A DNA stretch of 64,000 bases from Exophiala sp. HKRS030 (lineage: Eukaryota > Ascomycota > Eurotiomycetes > Chaetothyriales > Herpotrichiellaceae): NCBI GenBank assembly GCA_023897205.1, contig JAHWDD010000001.1, forward strand, positions 7,130,001-7,194,000, written 5' to 3'. The translations under genes and the position numbers were made by a program. Of this stretch, positions 34,204 to 44,772 are shown piece after piece. The first letter of the stretch is position 1; every line of letters starts with the position of its first letter. The notes beneath the pieces were generated by a model. That model made no database searches. It saw only the letters and a list, made by a program, of their open reading frames with translations, and was not told the DNA's origin.

Positions 34204-36586
34204 GTCAGGATTCAAGAATGGTGTATTGATATGAAAGGTCAAGACAGACTTGACTTTGTTGATTGAGTCCGATGAAGACGAAGGATATAAAAAGAGAGAC
34301 GGAGATCTTTTACGTGGGACGAAAGATGGTATTATTATTATATATACATACATATATTTGATACCTGTGACGAATTGGTTAACGAGATTTACATTTTACA
34401 TTGATAGCTAGATACCTAAGCATTGATACTCAAATTCTTTTTGTCGTTCCAACCCTCCTGCGTGCTGGCAATCGATCGATATAGACAGGGGAAAAGGCGT
34501 CCAGAGAATGCGAGAAACAGTGGAGTTGATGGGCACGACGCTGGCGCTGGCGCTGGCACTGGCACTGGCAAGACGGCACGCAGCGTGAACTGGCAATAAT
34601 AGCTGACCAGTGTCCAGTGTCTTAACGTAATCACTAACCTAGCTAGTTACACCACCTTGCATAGTAGTTGCCTACCTCCAGAGGGCATCTGGGAGTGGTA
34701 AGTCAGTCTTAGGGGTCAAGAGAGGCCCTCGTTGTACTCGACTTCGTACTCCATTCCTACGGAGTAGGTGCTGTAACTAGTCAGTTTGTTACGTAGAGGT
34801 GGTAGAGTGACTAACTAGTTAGTTAACGTAGTTAGTAGGAGGGTCACTGAGGGTTTGCAGGGTGTTGAGGAGGTTCTAGCGCTTCCAAGGCTTCCAGCTT
34901 AGCGGTTCTAGATAGTGCTCGAAGCGGCTTGACCACCCATGACCACCCACCACCTTAGGTACTCCGTAAGTCTGGAAGTATGGAAGTCTGGAGTGCGTTA
35001 GTTAGGAAGGACTCGGTTGGTAGCTACGGAGTCGTTACTAGCCAGTTACTAGGTGGTAGTAGGGATGGAGTATGGAGAAGAGAGTGGTGGGTTAGAGCTG
35101 AGGTAAGCATTAACTAACTACGGAGTAGTAACTACCTACTGACTACTAGTTAACTACTGTCCGATGTCCATTGGTGACCGCGTGGGTTACATCCACCATG
35201 CAGTATGACGTTGTTCTCTTCTTTGGGAGTGCCACTGAGCGATTACGGAGTAGTCAGAAAGAGTCATCTGGCTCACAGCAGAGTGACTCATGATGAACAA
35301 CGATGGACGTACCTGGCTACACAGGCAGATGAATCTGAAAAGGGAACCTCCACACCTCTACCCTCATCCGACTGTTGCCGCGGTCCTTCCTCGTAAGCAT
35401 TTAACCTCTCCCAAGACTGTCTGTTCTCTTGAGTATTTTGATCGATGGGTTACATCGTCCTTCGAGGTCGACAAAGGTCAATAATGGCCGGAAAAGCATG
35501 TCACTTTTGTGGAAATCCAAGGTCTTTGTCTCTGTGTGATTCAAAGTAAAGTCAAGCTGTGGCCTCAGGTGAATGTCATCGCCTGGGGCACTGTTGTGGC
35601 ACGGAGCAGGGTCTTGTCGGACCCTTGGTGGCCTTTGTGGTCTTTATGTCCATTTTGGCTTCGAGAATCATCGTCTCGAGGGAAGGGGAAAGTTGTGTGT
35701 CACTGTGTATGTCACGGTCGTGAGCACGGACGGGGAAGGGGATGAACTGGTGGTTACCTTATGGGTGCTGGAGAAATACCTCATGCTCGAGAATTTCTGA
35801 ATAAAGAGCTTATCCCTGATTACTGAATAGATTGTTCTCGTCAGATACCTGAGGTACTAGGTATGTAGGTACCTACGTAGGTACTGTATTCATTGGAAAC
35901 ATTGATATTACACTGTGTAAGTACTAGGTACCTAATAAGTAAACGCCTATTAGAGTTAATAATATGCTTCTTGCCGCCTTGTGAGTTGAGTTTCTGATCA
36001 TGTGCCTCGTGCTTTCCATATTTGCACATGCATTTCCGCATAGTGTTTCGCTCCTTCCTAAATGTAACTTGTGAGCACCTTCTCTCATGTAACTTCCTTA
36101 GGTAGGCAGGTACCTACACTACGGACGTCGGAGGTTAGTATCCAAAGTATCAAGTGACTTTAGCGGAGTAGACTTCCTTGGAAAACTCCTCTGTCACATC
36201 CTCGACATCCTCTCCACCCTCCACCACCACTCATCCCTACGACTAATACCCACCTCATAGTCTCAGTCCATAATACCCACATGCTTCATTTTTACTTCCC
36301 TTTGCCTCATACCGACTCTTCCTAGTTTCCTTCTCAGCGCAGTTTCTATCTCCTTGCTACATCTTCTTGCTCTCGCCCATTCATCTAAATCGACGAGACT
36401 ACAAGTCAACACTACCTATTCTCTCGACTCCGTAGTCCAGGTCGACTACGGCGGCGCGCGATCCCTACGTCACTTCACACAAAATGCCGTCAGTACTTTG
36501 TTGATTCTCTTGAAGCCAAAGCCGCAACATTACACTTGTCACCTTTACTCGGTGGAGTCTAGAAGCCAAACAAGGCTCAAGAAGTC
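34204..36586. other. 2.4-kb intergenic region, low complexity
   Basis: A short (CTGGCG/CTGGCA)n tract lies at 34541-34570. TACTCCGTA or its complement is at 34758, 34960, 35119 and 35244, and CTAGTTAGTTAAC-like tracts run from about 34640 to 35160. The ~400 nt before 36587 are CT-rich leader of the MFS gene. I see no supported gene. Confidence 0.5.
34541..34570. repeat. (CTGGCR)n hexanucleotide repeat
   Basis: Five tandem CTGGCG/CTGGCA units are present. Confidence 0.85.
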
Positions 36587-39265
36587 ATGACAGAGAAGAG
36601 CGAGGGAACACCCCGCAACATACCGAAATGGAGTTTGGGAATATTGAACGATGTCGAAACAGATCAAGTCCCCGGCACAGTCCTCCTTCTCTCTGAGCAT
36701 CGAAATGAACCTCTTGGTCTGGCACCAGATACCTCGGTGAGGCTAGATTCCTCCATGCCTTCACAACCCTACATTCCCAGGCGTCCTTCTGTCTCATCAA
36801 AGAAAAGAACTCGAAGCGGATCCATCATTTTAGAACCTCAACCCGACGATAGTCTCAATGATCCATTAAATTGGCCCGCATGGCGACGAGATTGCGCTTT
36901 ACTCTCCTTGGGGTTTTACTGTCTACTGGGTGGAGGAATGACACCTATTCTTGCCGCTGGCTTCGATAATGTCGCTTCAACCTTTGACGTTTCTTACTCT
37001 CGTGTCGCATTGACTACCGGCTTGTATATGATGGGATTGGGCGTCGGAAGTGTCATCTTTTCACCAACTGCGATCCTATATGGCAAACGACCAGTATATC
37101 TCTTCTCGGCAATTTTATTTATTGCCACCTCTATTTGGTGTGCTGTCGCTCCAAATTATGCTCAACTTGTAACAGCAAGAGTCTTTCAGGGAATCTCTGT
37201 GAGTCCCGTCGAATGTTTGCCGTCGGCCACGATCGCCGAGATCTTTTTCCTTCACGAGCGTGCATTTCGCATCGGCATTTATACTCTTCTTCTACTTGGT
37301 GGCAAGAATCTTGTCCCTCTGGTCAGTGCTGCAATCATTGAAACAATGAGCTGGCGGTGGGTCTTCTGGATTGTCACTTTCGTGACGGCATTTTGTTTCC
37401 TCACCTTATTCTTCTTCGTACCAGAGACATTCTGGGATAGAACACCCCGACCAAAGACGAGACGTCCAAGTTTCAACAAGAGTATTTCAAACATCAGTCG
37501 CAAACCACTCAACCAAGGACACGAGAATCATCCTGAAGATATTCCACATGCTGGAATTGAAAAATGCACTGCCGCGGAATTGACAATCACACCACGTCAG
37601 CATATGTTGCACCAGCAAAATGTTCACGCTCACTTCAAGTCTGGGTCTTCCATTGCGCAACAAGGCACAACTCCAGAGATTACATCAAATGTCCCGTCAG
37701 CAAACTCAGAAGTTGCTCCTCAACAGAGCGGAACAATTGAAGAAATTCAAACCAGGAAACCATCCACTGACGGCACAATTGAAGACCATCCTCACTCTCC
37801 TCCCATCGAACGACAACCCTGCACAGATCACCATTCCCATGTTACAGTTGCGAGCGGCAGTCGAAGACAACCCAAACCGACAGGTCTAGTCTTGCCACCA
37901 CCACAAAAGTTCGGCGGCTTTGTGGATGGCGGGGATTCTTCTTCTGAGAAGTCTCCCATAGGTCAACCAAAAGTTCAAGAACAACAACTACGTCCTGATG
38001 TGCCAGAACAGCTGGGAGAAGATGAAGTTATTGACTCGTCTTCTCGACAACACGACTTCCACAAGCCAGTAACACAGGCCATACCACCACAACCACCACA
38101 GCCACTAGCACAACCCTATTCAGCGCCATGGGATGGTCCTGGGGATCAAAAACCCGGTCAATTACCTGCAATTGCTATGCCTCGAACTACCACCTTTGCC
38201 GAACTTGTGGCGCGATCAGGAACATTTCAGCATACCGAGCCACTTCCTGAACTTCATAATCTTAATTCTCCATATTACCTTGGAATTGAGAAGAGTGACG
38301 ATTACCTTGGTCATCATCAACCGACGCAACATCTCAACCCGGAAGCCAGTGAGCGCAATCGGCCTGAAACCAGCTTACACAGGACGGCTAGCACTAGTAC
38401 CGCTGGTAACTCAATCCAGTGCTCTTCGACTGTGAAGCAGAATAATTTCGATCAAGATTGCGATGCTACCTTTCCGATTGTTCGGTACACCAGTAACCTC
38501 AGGAAATCACCCCCTAAATCATATGTACAGACCCTCAAGCCTTGGAATGGAAGATTATCCAAGTCAAATTGGTTCTTGGTTGCACTGAGACCATTCATAC
38601 TTTTCGCCTATCCGGCTGTTCTGTGGTCGACCCTTGTCTACTCCCTATCAGTTGGTTGGTTGATTGTATTGTCTGAATCAATTTCCAACGTCTACCGTAA
38701 TCGAGATTCTTATAACTTCTCAGCGATACAAGCAGGTCTTGTCTACATTTCACCATTCATCGGAGGGATTCTTGGTACGGTGGTTGCTGGCAAAGTCAGT
38801 GATATCATTGTTCGACTCATGGCTAAACGTAACGGTGGCATTTACGAACCAGAATTTCGACTTGTCATGGGTCTACCAATTGCTATTTTCACCACAATTG
38901 GTTTGATGGGTTTCGGTTGGTCTGCACAGGAACGTGTCAATTGGATTGTTCCCACCATTTTCTTTGGTGTTATCTCGTTTGGTTGTTCACTTGGAAGTAC
39001 TACAGCAATTACTTTCTGTGTGGATAGCTACAGACAATACGCCGGTGAGGCTCTTGTGACATTAAATTTCAGCAAGAATATCTTTCATGGGTTGGCTTTC
39101 AGTTTGTTCTTTCCCAACTGGTTAGAAAGTGAAGGTCCAAAGGATACTTTTCTGGTCATTGGCGGAATTCAAATCGCCTGCTTATTGAGTACGATACCAA
39201 TGTATATTTATGGGAAACGATTGAGGATGTGGACAGTGAGAAAGGGATTCATGGAGAGTTTTTAA
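36587..39265 (+). CDS. Major facilitator superfamily (DHA1-like) transporter with an enlarged central loop
   Basis: This single exon encodes 892 aa; a typical fungal MFS protein has 500-600. After a cytosolic N-terminus come NDPLNWPAWRRD and six helices with the motif A region GVGSVIFSPTAILYGKRPVYLFS and motif C-like VSPVECLPSATIAEIFF. Helix 6 ends in VPETFWDRTPRPKT near residue 290. About 370 residues of Ser/Gln/Pro-rich disordered sequence follow. Helices 7-12 start at LVALRPFILFAYPAVLW (about 660) and include SYNFSAIQAGLVYISPFIGGILG and the closing VDSYRQYAGEALVTLNFSKN. The family includes Hol1-type and multidrug H+ antiporters of the plasma membrane; the substrate cannot be deduced. The loop is in frame and not repeat-derived, so it is probably a regulatory insert. 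Confidence 0.9.
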   Translation: MTEKSEGTPRNIPKWSLGILNDVETDQVPGTVLLLSEHRNEPLGLAPDTSVRLDSSMPSQPYIPRRPSVSSKKRTRSGSIILEPQPDDSLNDPLNWPAWRRDCALLSLGFYCLLGGGMTPILAAGFDNVASTFDVSYSRVALTTGLYMMGLGVGSVIFSPTAILYGKRPVYLFSAILFIATSIWCAVAPNYAQLVTARVFQGISVSPVECLPSATIAEIFFLHERAFRIGIYTLLLLGGKNLVPLVSAAIIETMSWRWVFWIVTFVTAFCFLTLFFFVPETFWDRTPRPKTRRPSFNKSISNISRKPLNQGHENHPEDIPHAGIEKCTAAELTITPRQHMLHQQNVHAHFKSGSSIAQQGTTPEITSNVPSANSEVAPQQSGTIEEIQTRKPSTDGTIEDHPHSPPIERQPCTDHHSHVTVASGSRRQPKPTGLVLPPPQKFGGFVDGGDSSSEKSPIGQPKVQEQQLRPDVPEQLGEDEVIDSSSRQHDFHKPVTQAIPPQPPQPLAQPYSAPWDGPGDQKPGQLPAIAMPRTTTFAELVARSGTFQHTEPLPELHNLNSPYYLGIEKSDDYLGHHQPTQHLNPEASERNRPETSLHRTASTSTAGNSIQCSSTVKQNNFDQDCDATFPIVRYTSNLRKSPPKSYVQTLKPWNGRLSKSNWFLVALRPFILFAYPAVLWSTLVYSLSVGWLIVLSESISNVYRNRDSYNFSAIQAGLVYISPFIGGILGTVVAGKVSDIIVRLMAKRNGGIYEPEFRLVMGLPIAIFTTIGLMGFGWSAQERVNWIVPTIFFGVISFGCSLGSTTAITFCVDSYRQYAGEALVTLNFSKNIFHGLAFSLFFPNWLESEGPKDTFLVIGGIQIACLLSTIPMYIYGKRLRMWTVRKGFMESF

Positions 39266-39710
39266 CATAGGCATATCGTGGATGGAGATTGCCTGGATCC
39301 TTAATTTTCAATGTTGATGAAGACAACTAATGAATACACGACAAGGGATGTGGTTGGGATGTCAACTTTGACTGCGAGAGCACAACTAGTAGAAGTATAA
39401 GACGCTCTCTTGCCGGTACATAGGGTATTGTAGAATGGAGGCTGGACTCAGGCGTCGACACGATCCAGTTCTTTTGACTTTGTAGATATTATGTTCGACA
39501 ATCCCACAAAGGGGAATTCCCTCGAACTCGATATAGATATCATCAGACATATCGTGACACATGTAAAAAGAATCAGCGATTCACCAGTTAGAATCACACT
39601 CGAAATCCCTCGACAAAACCCTGTGACAGATATCCGGTCCCCAAGGAAGAGGGCACAGAAATGCATAGTGAAGAGAGAGTACAGAAGACAAGACCAGATC
39701 AGACCAGCAG

Positions 39711-39750
39711 ATACAGATGCAGATGCAGATACATATACATATACAGATAT
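39711..39750. repeat. (GATACA/GATGCA)n hexanucleotide repeat
   Basis: Interrupted AGATGC, AGATAC and ATATAC units span about 40 nt. Confidence 0.8.
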
Positions 39751-39913
39751 GTACCAGAACAGCCAAGAAGCCATATAGGAGACGATCGGAAGGGCGAAGG
39801 AGGATGCGAAGATGCGAAGAACGCAGATCTTCACGCCCATACATGGTCTGATGGTGCTTGATATGCGTTAAGCGTTGAGAAGTCACTAGGTCGACGTAGA
39901 CGAGATGATACAT

Positions 39914-39971
39914 GAGGATGACCACGAGGATGACCACGAGGATGACCACGAGGATGACCATGAAGATGAGG
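39914..39971. repeat. 12-bp tandem repeat GAGGATGACCAC
   Basis: Four copies of GAGGATGACCAC/T are followed by a degenerate fifth. Confidence 0.9.
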
Positions 39972-40918
39972 ATATATGGGTGAGCAGGACGGGACCATGG
40001 TAAATGTCGAAGTACAATCTGAAATGTGAACGCAAAGACCAGGTAGATTACCTGATTATACGTTTCGTCCTCGTCGTCGTCTTCTTCGAGTTGATGGACC
40101 GACCGATGATCCCGCCGTCGTACACACGCTCATATGTCTGTTTATACCTACGACATCAAGCGGAGAGATTGCCGTGTACCATTGATTCGGGTGGATAGGG
40201 CAACTGAAGTTCCTTTTGCATCGTCGAGACGTCCTCCCTCCATCCCTCTCTCCCTCTCTGAAACCCCAACCCCTTTTTTCGGGCGACGACGACGATGGGA
40301 GTGAGTGAGTGAGTCCATGCGCTTTCTCGCCGGGATATATCACTGTCGTCTGTGTCGACGATGGGTCTCTGATTGGCACCGCGTGGTTGGTATATTCACA
40401 CCTATCACATATCATGTACTTACATTTTCACTCACCGCTCTGGCTGTGTGCTCAGCCAGTCTCGCAACCAAAATGGCTGCTTACGCACGTCCTTACCTGC
40501 CTCACGATCCTTGGAAACAGTCTTCCATGTACAAGACAGACAGACGAGCAGACCACATAGACAAGCAAAGGCTCGAAAACCCTCTTGTGACCTCAGTGTC
40601 AAGGCGCACAAGGCTGATTTCGTTGACATCGTATGATATCTATTCTCTGGTGCGAACCAAGAAAGACGACTGATGCAGGACGCGAATGATTCCAAGCAGT
40701 TGCGAGAAGGATCCAGCCTCTGGAATTTTTTCGGTGGGGTTGTTTGGCATGATAGATGCATATACAATGCAGATATCAATCCATTCATTGGTTCAAACTT
40801 CATGGATGCATGCATGCAGACATTCGTTCGTTTGATATTCTCGGCGGATTTCATGAAAATTACGCCCTGTTGCCCCGCGGAGATACGTGGGGAAACGACC
40901 AGGACCCATGACAAGGAC

Positions 40919-40948
40919 CAGAATCAGAACCAGAACCAGAACCAGAAT

Positions 40949-40982
<34 letters not shown>

Positions 40983-40986
40983 GCCA
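40919..40986. repeat. (CAGAAC)n hexanucleotide repeat
   Basis: About 11 units of CAGAAC with CAGAAT and CAGAGC variants span nearly 70 nt. Confidence 0.9.
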
Positions 40987-43551
40987 ATGGTATAAGTCTT
41001 GGGGATTAGAATGTGCTATACATACATCATTTGCAGCGTATTGCATGGCTTGAATGTCAAGGCTGACATACCCGCGTGTTCTTGGTACAAGGGAGGATGA
41101 AAAGAAGTCTATTTGGTTCTCTGGGAATTGGACACCGTGGACAGAAACGTGGGACCTGACAGTTTGACTGCCTTGCGAAATAGGTCTCGGTTTTACCATT
41201 GGTTGTAAGTCAAGCGAAGATGAGTTAGGATAGCTTGATTTAGAATAGGATGATGCGCGAGAGAGAAAAGAGCCAATGTGGTCAGTCACCAAATAACCCC
41301 ACCGAAAGTTGAATGGGTATTTATGGCACACTAGAACAACAACATTGGAGAATGAGATGTGGCCTCAGGCATGAATTGGGTGAATCTTGCGAGAGAGACG
41401 GAGAAAGACCCTGAACGTTGAACATGATCAAGTGCCGAGTAGCAGCTAAGCTTGTCGTGTGGGGGAATGGGATAGACGAAGAGATGTCCCGGTTGAACGG
41501 CAGGAATTTCTCTTGTCTGCCTTGTCGCCTTGGAAACTGGACAGATTGTTCTTTTCAGAGTGGGAATGTTGTCAATGCCTGAAATCGGAAGTGGCAACCA
41601 GACAGAATGCATCTCGTTATACCTGCATGATTCTTCCAAGCACGAACCACGAAATAGGCGACAGTATATACGGGCAAGAATGATGTCGGGGGTCTCGTAA
41701 TGGGGGAAAAAAAGCCTCCCTCATCCAAAAGTCCTTCAGGCTTGGAAACGTTCTGCATCTATTTTTAGTAGTGGGTCGTCTTTCGGGTACTTTACACTGG
41801 AAATTGTTAGGAAGCAAGCAGATCCAAGTCCCTGTTCATCAAGACAGACCTATTCTGGATAGAACGAAAACAACTGCGATGCATCAAGCACTCATCTGGT
41901 GTTTGCACTTCGTTTATCGACATTCTTTTTCGAGGTCATGTGAACCCAGGAAGAATGATCCACTGATATGTACTATCCACGATATCTGATCAATACAAAG
42001 TAGTCGATAATGTTTCGGAACGAAAATGAAACCGCCCGCCAGGTCGGTACCAGCAAGGGAAAGTGGAAAAATCTTGTTGCAGCAAATAATCAATCTTCTT
42101 CAAGATCGTGATCGGCACGTTCTGTTTCCAGTGCGGTGAATACGAAGGAATGCAGATGACCTCAAAATACATACCTTTTGGAATTGGCGAGGGTTTAGTC
42201 TGGTCAAGGCAGACTTTGGCCCCATGGTTACCAACTCGATAGAGTATGCGAATCGGAGATGCCGCAAGATACGTATCAGGCTCCAATCATTCTGGCCTTG
42301 CATAGGGACATCCCAGACAAGATCCAATGCACAGAAAATACAAAGCAGTAAAAAGGCTGCATTGGGAAACCAAGGCCAACTTAGAGCAAGACAGGGTGAT
42401 TGAACCATTGGACAGAACTATCAGGCAGACACAGAAATGCGCAAATATCCATGGCTCTTTGATAATTGAGCCGAGGTTGGCTCCTGGCCACAAATGCTTT
42501 TCCTTTGGCCAAAAAACTGAACCATACGAGGGCGGATGTCCTATCCTTGTTCCTAGGTCTCTGTTACCCATTCCCGCTAAGAAGCGATGTTGAATGGGCT
42601 TAGCATCGTGGGGGAGACAGTCTGGCATTCTGGCAGTCCGGGATAGTAAAAACGTCGGAGCCTTGTTCGCGTGACCATCTGACACCAGGCACCAAGAAAT
42701 GTTACGGAGTATATCGCAGGCATCAATATATCCCTCAGTGCCCGCGTAGATTTCCAATTACCAAGTATCGGTGATTCGTGAAAGGTCGGGCCGGGCAAAT
42801 CGCTAGTCGAGTTAGACTTCCTCGTGGCAGTTGCTTTGGTCAAGACGTCAAGCCCTGCAGGGCGGGCACCGGCCCAGGGGCTAGTGGGATGGATAGGCTC
42901 GCCATTCGGTAAACAGAAAGTCAACTTCCGCGAAGACCAATCCAATGTGATGGAATTTCGCAGGGATATGTCCTTAGGCCATCCAGATGACACGGGACCA
43001 GAACTCAACTATGACTCGATTCTTTGTTTGAGGACAAAGAGCGACTTGTCAAGACACCTTCACTTGACTACCAAATAATGTGGATGTAACATTGATCTTG
43101 GTGCAAAATCTCTGTAAACCCTGTCACTCGGATCTTCGAAGCCGCTTCGGATTGGTTCCAGGTTCGATGACTCTTCAAACAACCACACTCCATACCGCAG
43201 TCATAGATCCGAGGGTTATCCACCCAGCTCAGCTCCAATGGTTACCAAAGTGAGCCATGGGAATTTTGTATATAATTATGGCAGTGCTGTCGTATCTGGG
43301 CGGATGAAGCATCTCTCATCGAAGCTAGTCGTGGGGTTCAACCTGTCAGAGGTTCGGTGGACGACTTGATTGCTCTTCAAAGTCGTAAGACTGACGACCA
43401 ACAGCCTGGTGCTTTGCATTGAACGGGGCTGTGCATTGCTTCCAGCTTCCACAAGCGAGAAAGACACATCACAACAAACGTTCGCTGGATCAACGTTATT
43501 GTGGCAGCCTTGGAGATCGTATCCGCCTCCTGAACAATGAGCTGTGAATGT

Positions 43552-43560
43552 TTATAAAAC
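43552..43560 (+). promoter_or_regulatory. TATA-like box
   Basis: TTATAAAAC lies about 90 nt before the ATG at 43649, a sensible distance for a TATA element. This is pattern only. Confidence 0.35.
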
Positions 43561-43648
43561 CGTCTCAACTATCTCATCAAGGGGATTCAGCTATTCAGTT
43601 CAAATTCTTGTTCAGTGAAAGAGTTGTAATATTTCCCGCCACGGGGTT

Positions 43649-44263
43649 ATGGATGATAGACGACCGAAAATTCCATCAACATCATATAGTCGATATTCAT
43701 ACGAAGATTCTGATCGCGAAGTGACATCTTCCACTTCCTCAGAGCAAAGTTCTTCTCTTCGACCAAGGGATCAACAAGATAACCGACGAAGAAGTCCCCT
43801 AGCAACAAGATCGGAGACTGTGAGTTATAGCTCTGTCGAGGAAGAAGAAGAGAACGAAGAAGAAGAACAAGAGGAAGACGACGACGAAACCGAGGGTGAA
43901 AGGCTGACCTTGAATCCGTGGAATCCACGAGAATCACCCAGTGGGAGTACAAGATCAAGTACCCAAACAGAAACCACGCCCAAAAAGCGTGATTCCAAGG
44001 GCAAGAGCAAAAGAAGGAGTAATTCAGACAGTCTTTCAACCACAGAAGCGACCACTATGAGCGGCACCCAGCATGAAAACCAAAGGGATGGAGTGACCTA
44101 CAACTCCAGTAATCGTGACAATAACGTGTCACGAGCGGGAAGTAGTTCCGCATCAAGCCCGCGAGAAGGATCACAGAACTCGAGGAATGACCGCAAGAAG
44201 GATCGAAATGACAAAGACAATTCTCGCTCGAGATTGGTATCGGGTGTCTTTGTGAGGTATTGA
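43649..44263 (+). CDS. Hypothetical acidic, Ser-rich disordered protein
   Basis: The 204-aa frame starts MDDRRPKIPSTSYSRYSYED. It has a strongly acidic block near residues 68-88 (EEEEENEEEEQEEDDDETEG), then Ser/Thr/Lys-rich sequence (TPKKRDSKGKSKRRSNSDS), and ends SRLVSGVFVRY. It is entirely low complexity and no family is recognised. Support for a gene is the length, the TATA-like element upstream and the alternation of acidic and basic segments seen in fungal nuclear proteins. It converges on the MscS gene, with 509 nt between the two ends. It could be spurious, because the acidic tract is a GAA/GAC-rich repeat that opens frames by chance. Confidence 0.5.
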   Translation: MDDRRPKIPSTSYSRYSYEDSDREVTSSTSSEQSSSLRPRDQQDNRRRSPLATRSETVSYSSVEEEEENEEEEQEEDDDETEGERLTLNPWNPRESPSGSTRSSTQTETTPKKRDSKGKSKRRSNSDSLSTTEATTMSGTQHENQRDGVTYNSSNRDNNVSRAGSSSASSPREGSQNSRNDRKKDRNDKDNSRSRLVSGVFVRY

Positions 44264-44772
44264 GCAAGGCCTTTTCTTACCTACCAAGCGAGACCAAACC
44301 CAGAATATCTGTTCAACAAGACGATAACGACCACGACATGACGACATCACGTCACATCACCACTCTGTAACACAACTTATCTATTTCCGACTTCAACATT
44401 GTATTTGTATGTATCAGTCTTTGGACAGGCGTCGGCCTTTGGAGCATTTGGTTGGACTCGGAACGGGGGTTGGAGCATGCATAATCACCCATCATGCAAG
44501 GCACGACCATGTTCATCTGTTTCTAGAATCTCGATTACTTATTCAAGCTACTCAATTAGACTTGTCTACCTGGTGATACTTCTGGTCATCGTAGCATAAT
44601 CACACCATTGTCGAGATTAATTCTCCTTCGCACCATCAGATTCGTCTGATATCGTTTGCGGCGTTGCCAAGTAGCGCTGGCCACATTGGAAAGCTGATCA
44701 TAAAGATGTCGTAAAACAATCTTTGTCTAAATTTGTCTATTAATTCATTCCCAAAGATGAAAACTCATAACT
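44264..44772. other. Convergent 3' gap
   Basis: This 509-nt gap lies between two converging genes. Nothing is recognised in it. Confidence 0.4.

Larger units (their letters stand above)
39266..43648. other. 4.4-kb gene-poor region with three tandem repeats
   Basis: This is the longest stretch without a supported gene. It holds the tandem repeats at 39711, 39914 and 40919 and a reverse TACTCCGTA at 42703. Frames of 100-160 codons on both strands overlap each other and have no family features, hydrophobic pattern or intron signals that I trust. Unlike the other intergenic regions, most of 41.0-43.6 kb is not low complexity, so an untranslated RNA or a degenerate gene is possible. Confidence 0.45.

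Noticed and set aside
39448..39961. Minus-strand frames with hydrophobic VYVSASASVSAG and VILVVILVVILVV runs
   Set aside because: Translations of the GATACA and GAGGATGACCAC repeats, which look like membrane segments only by chance.
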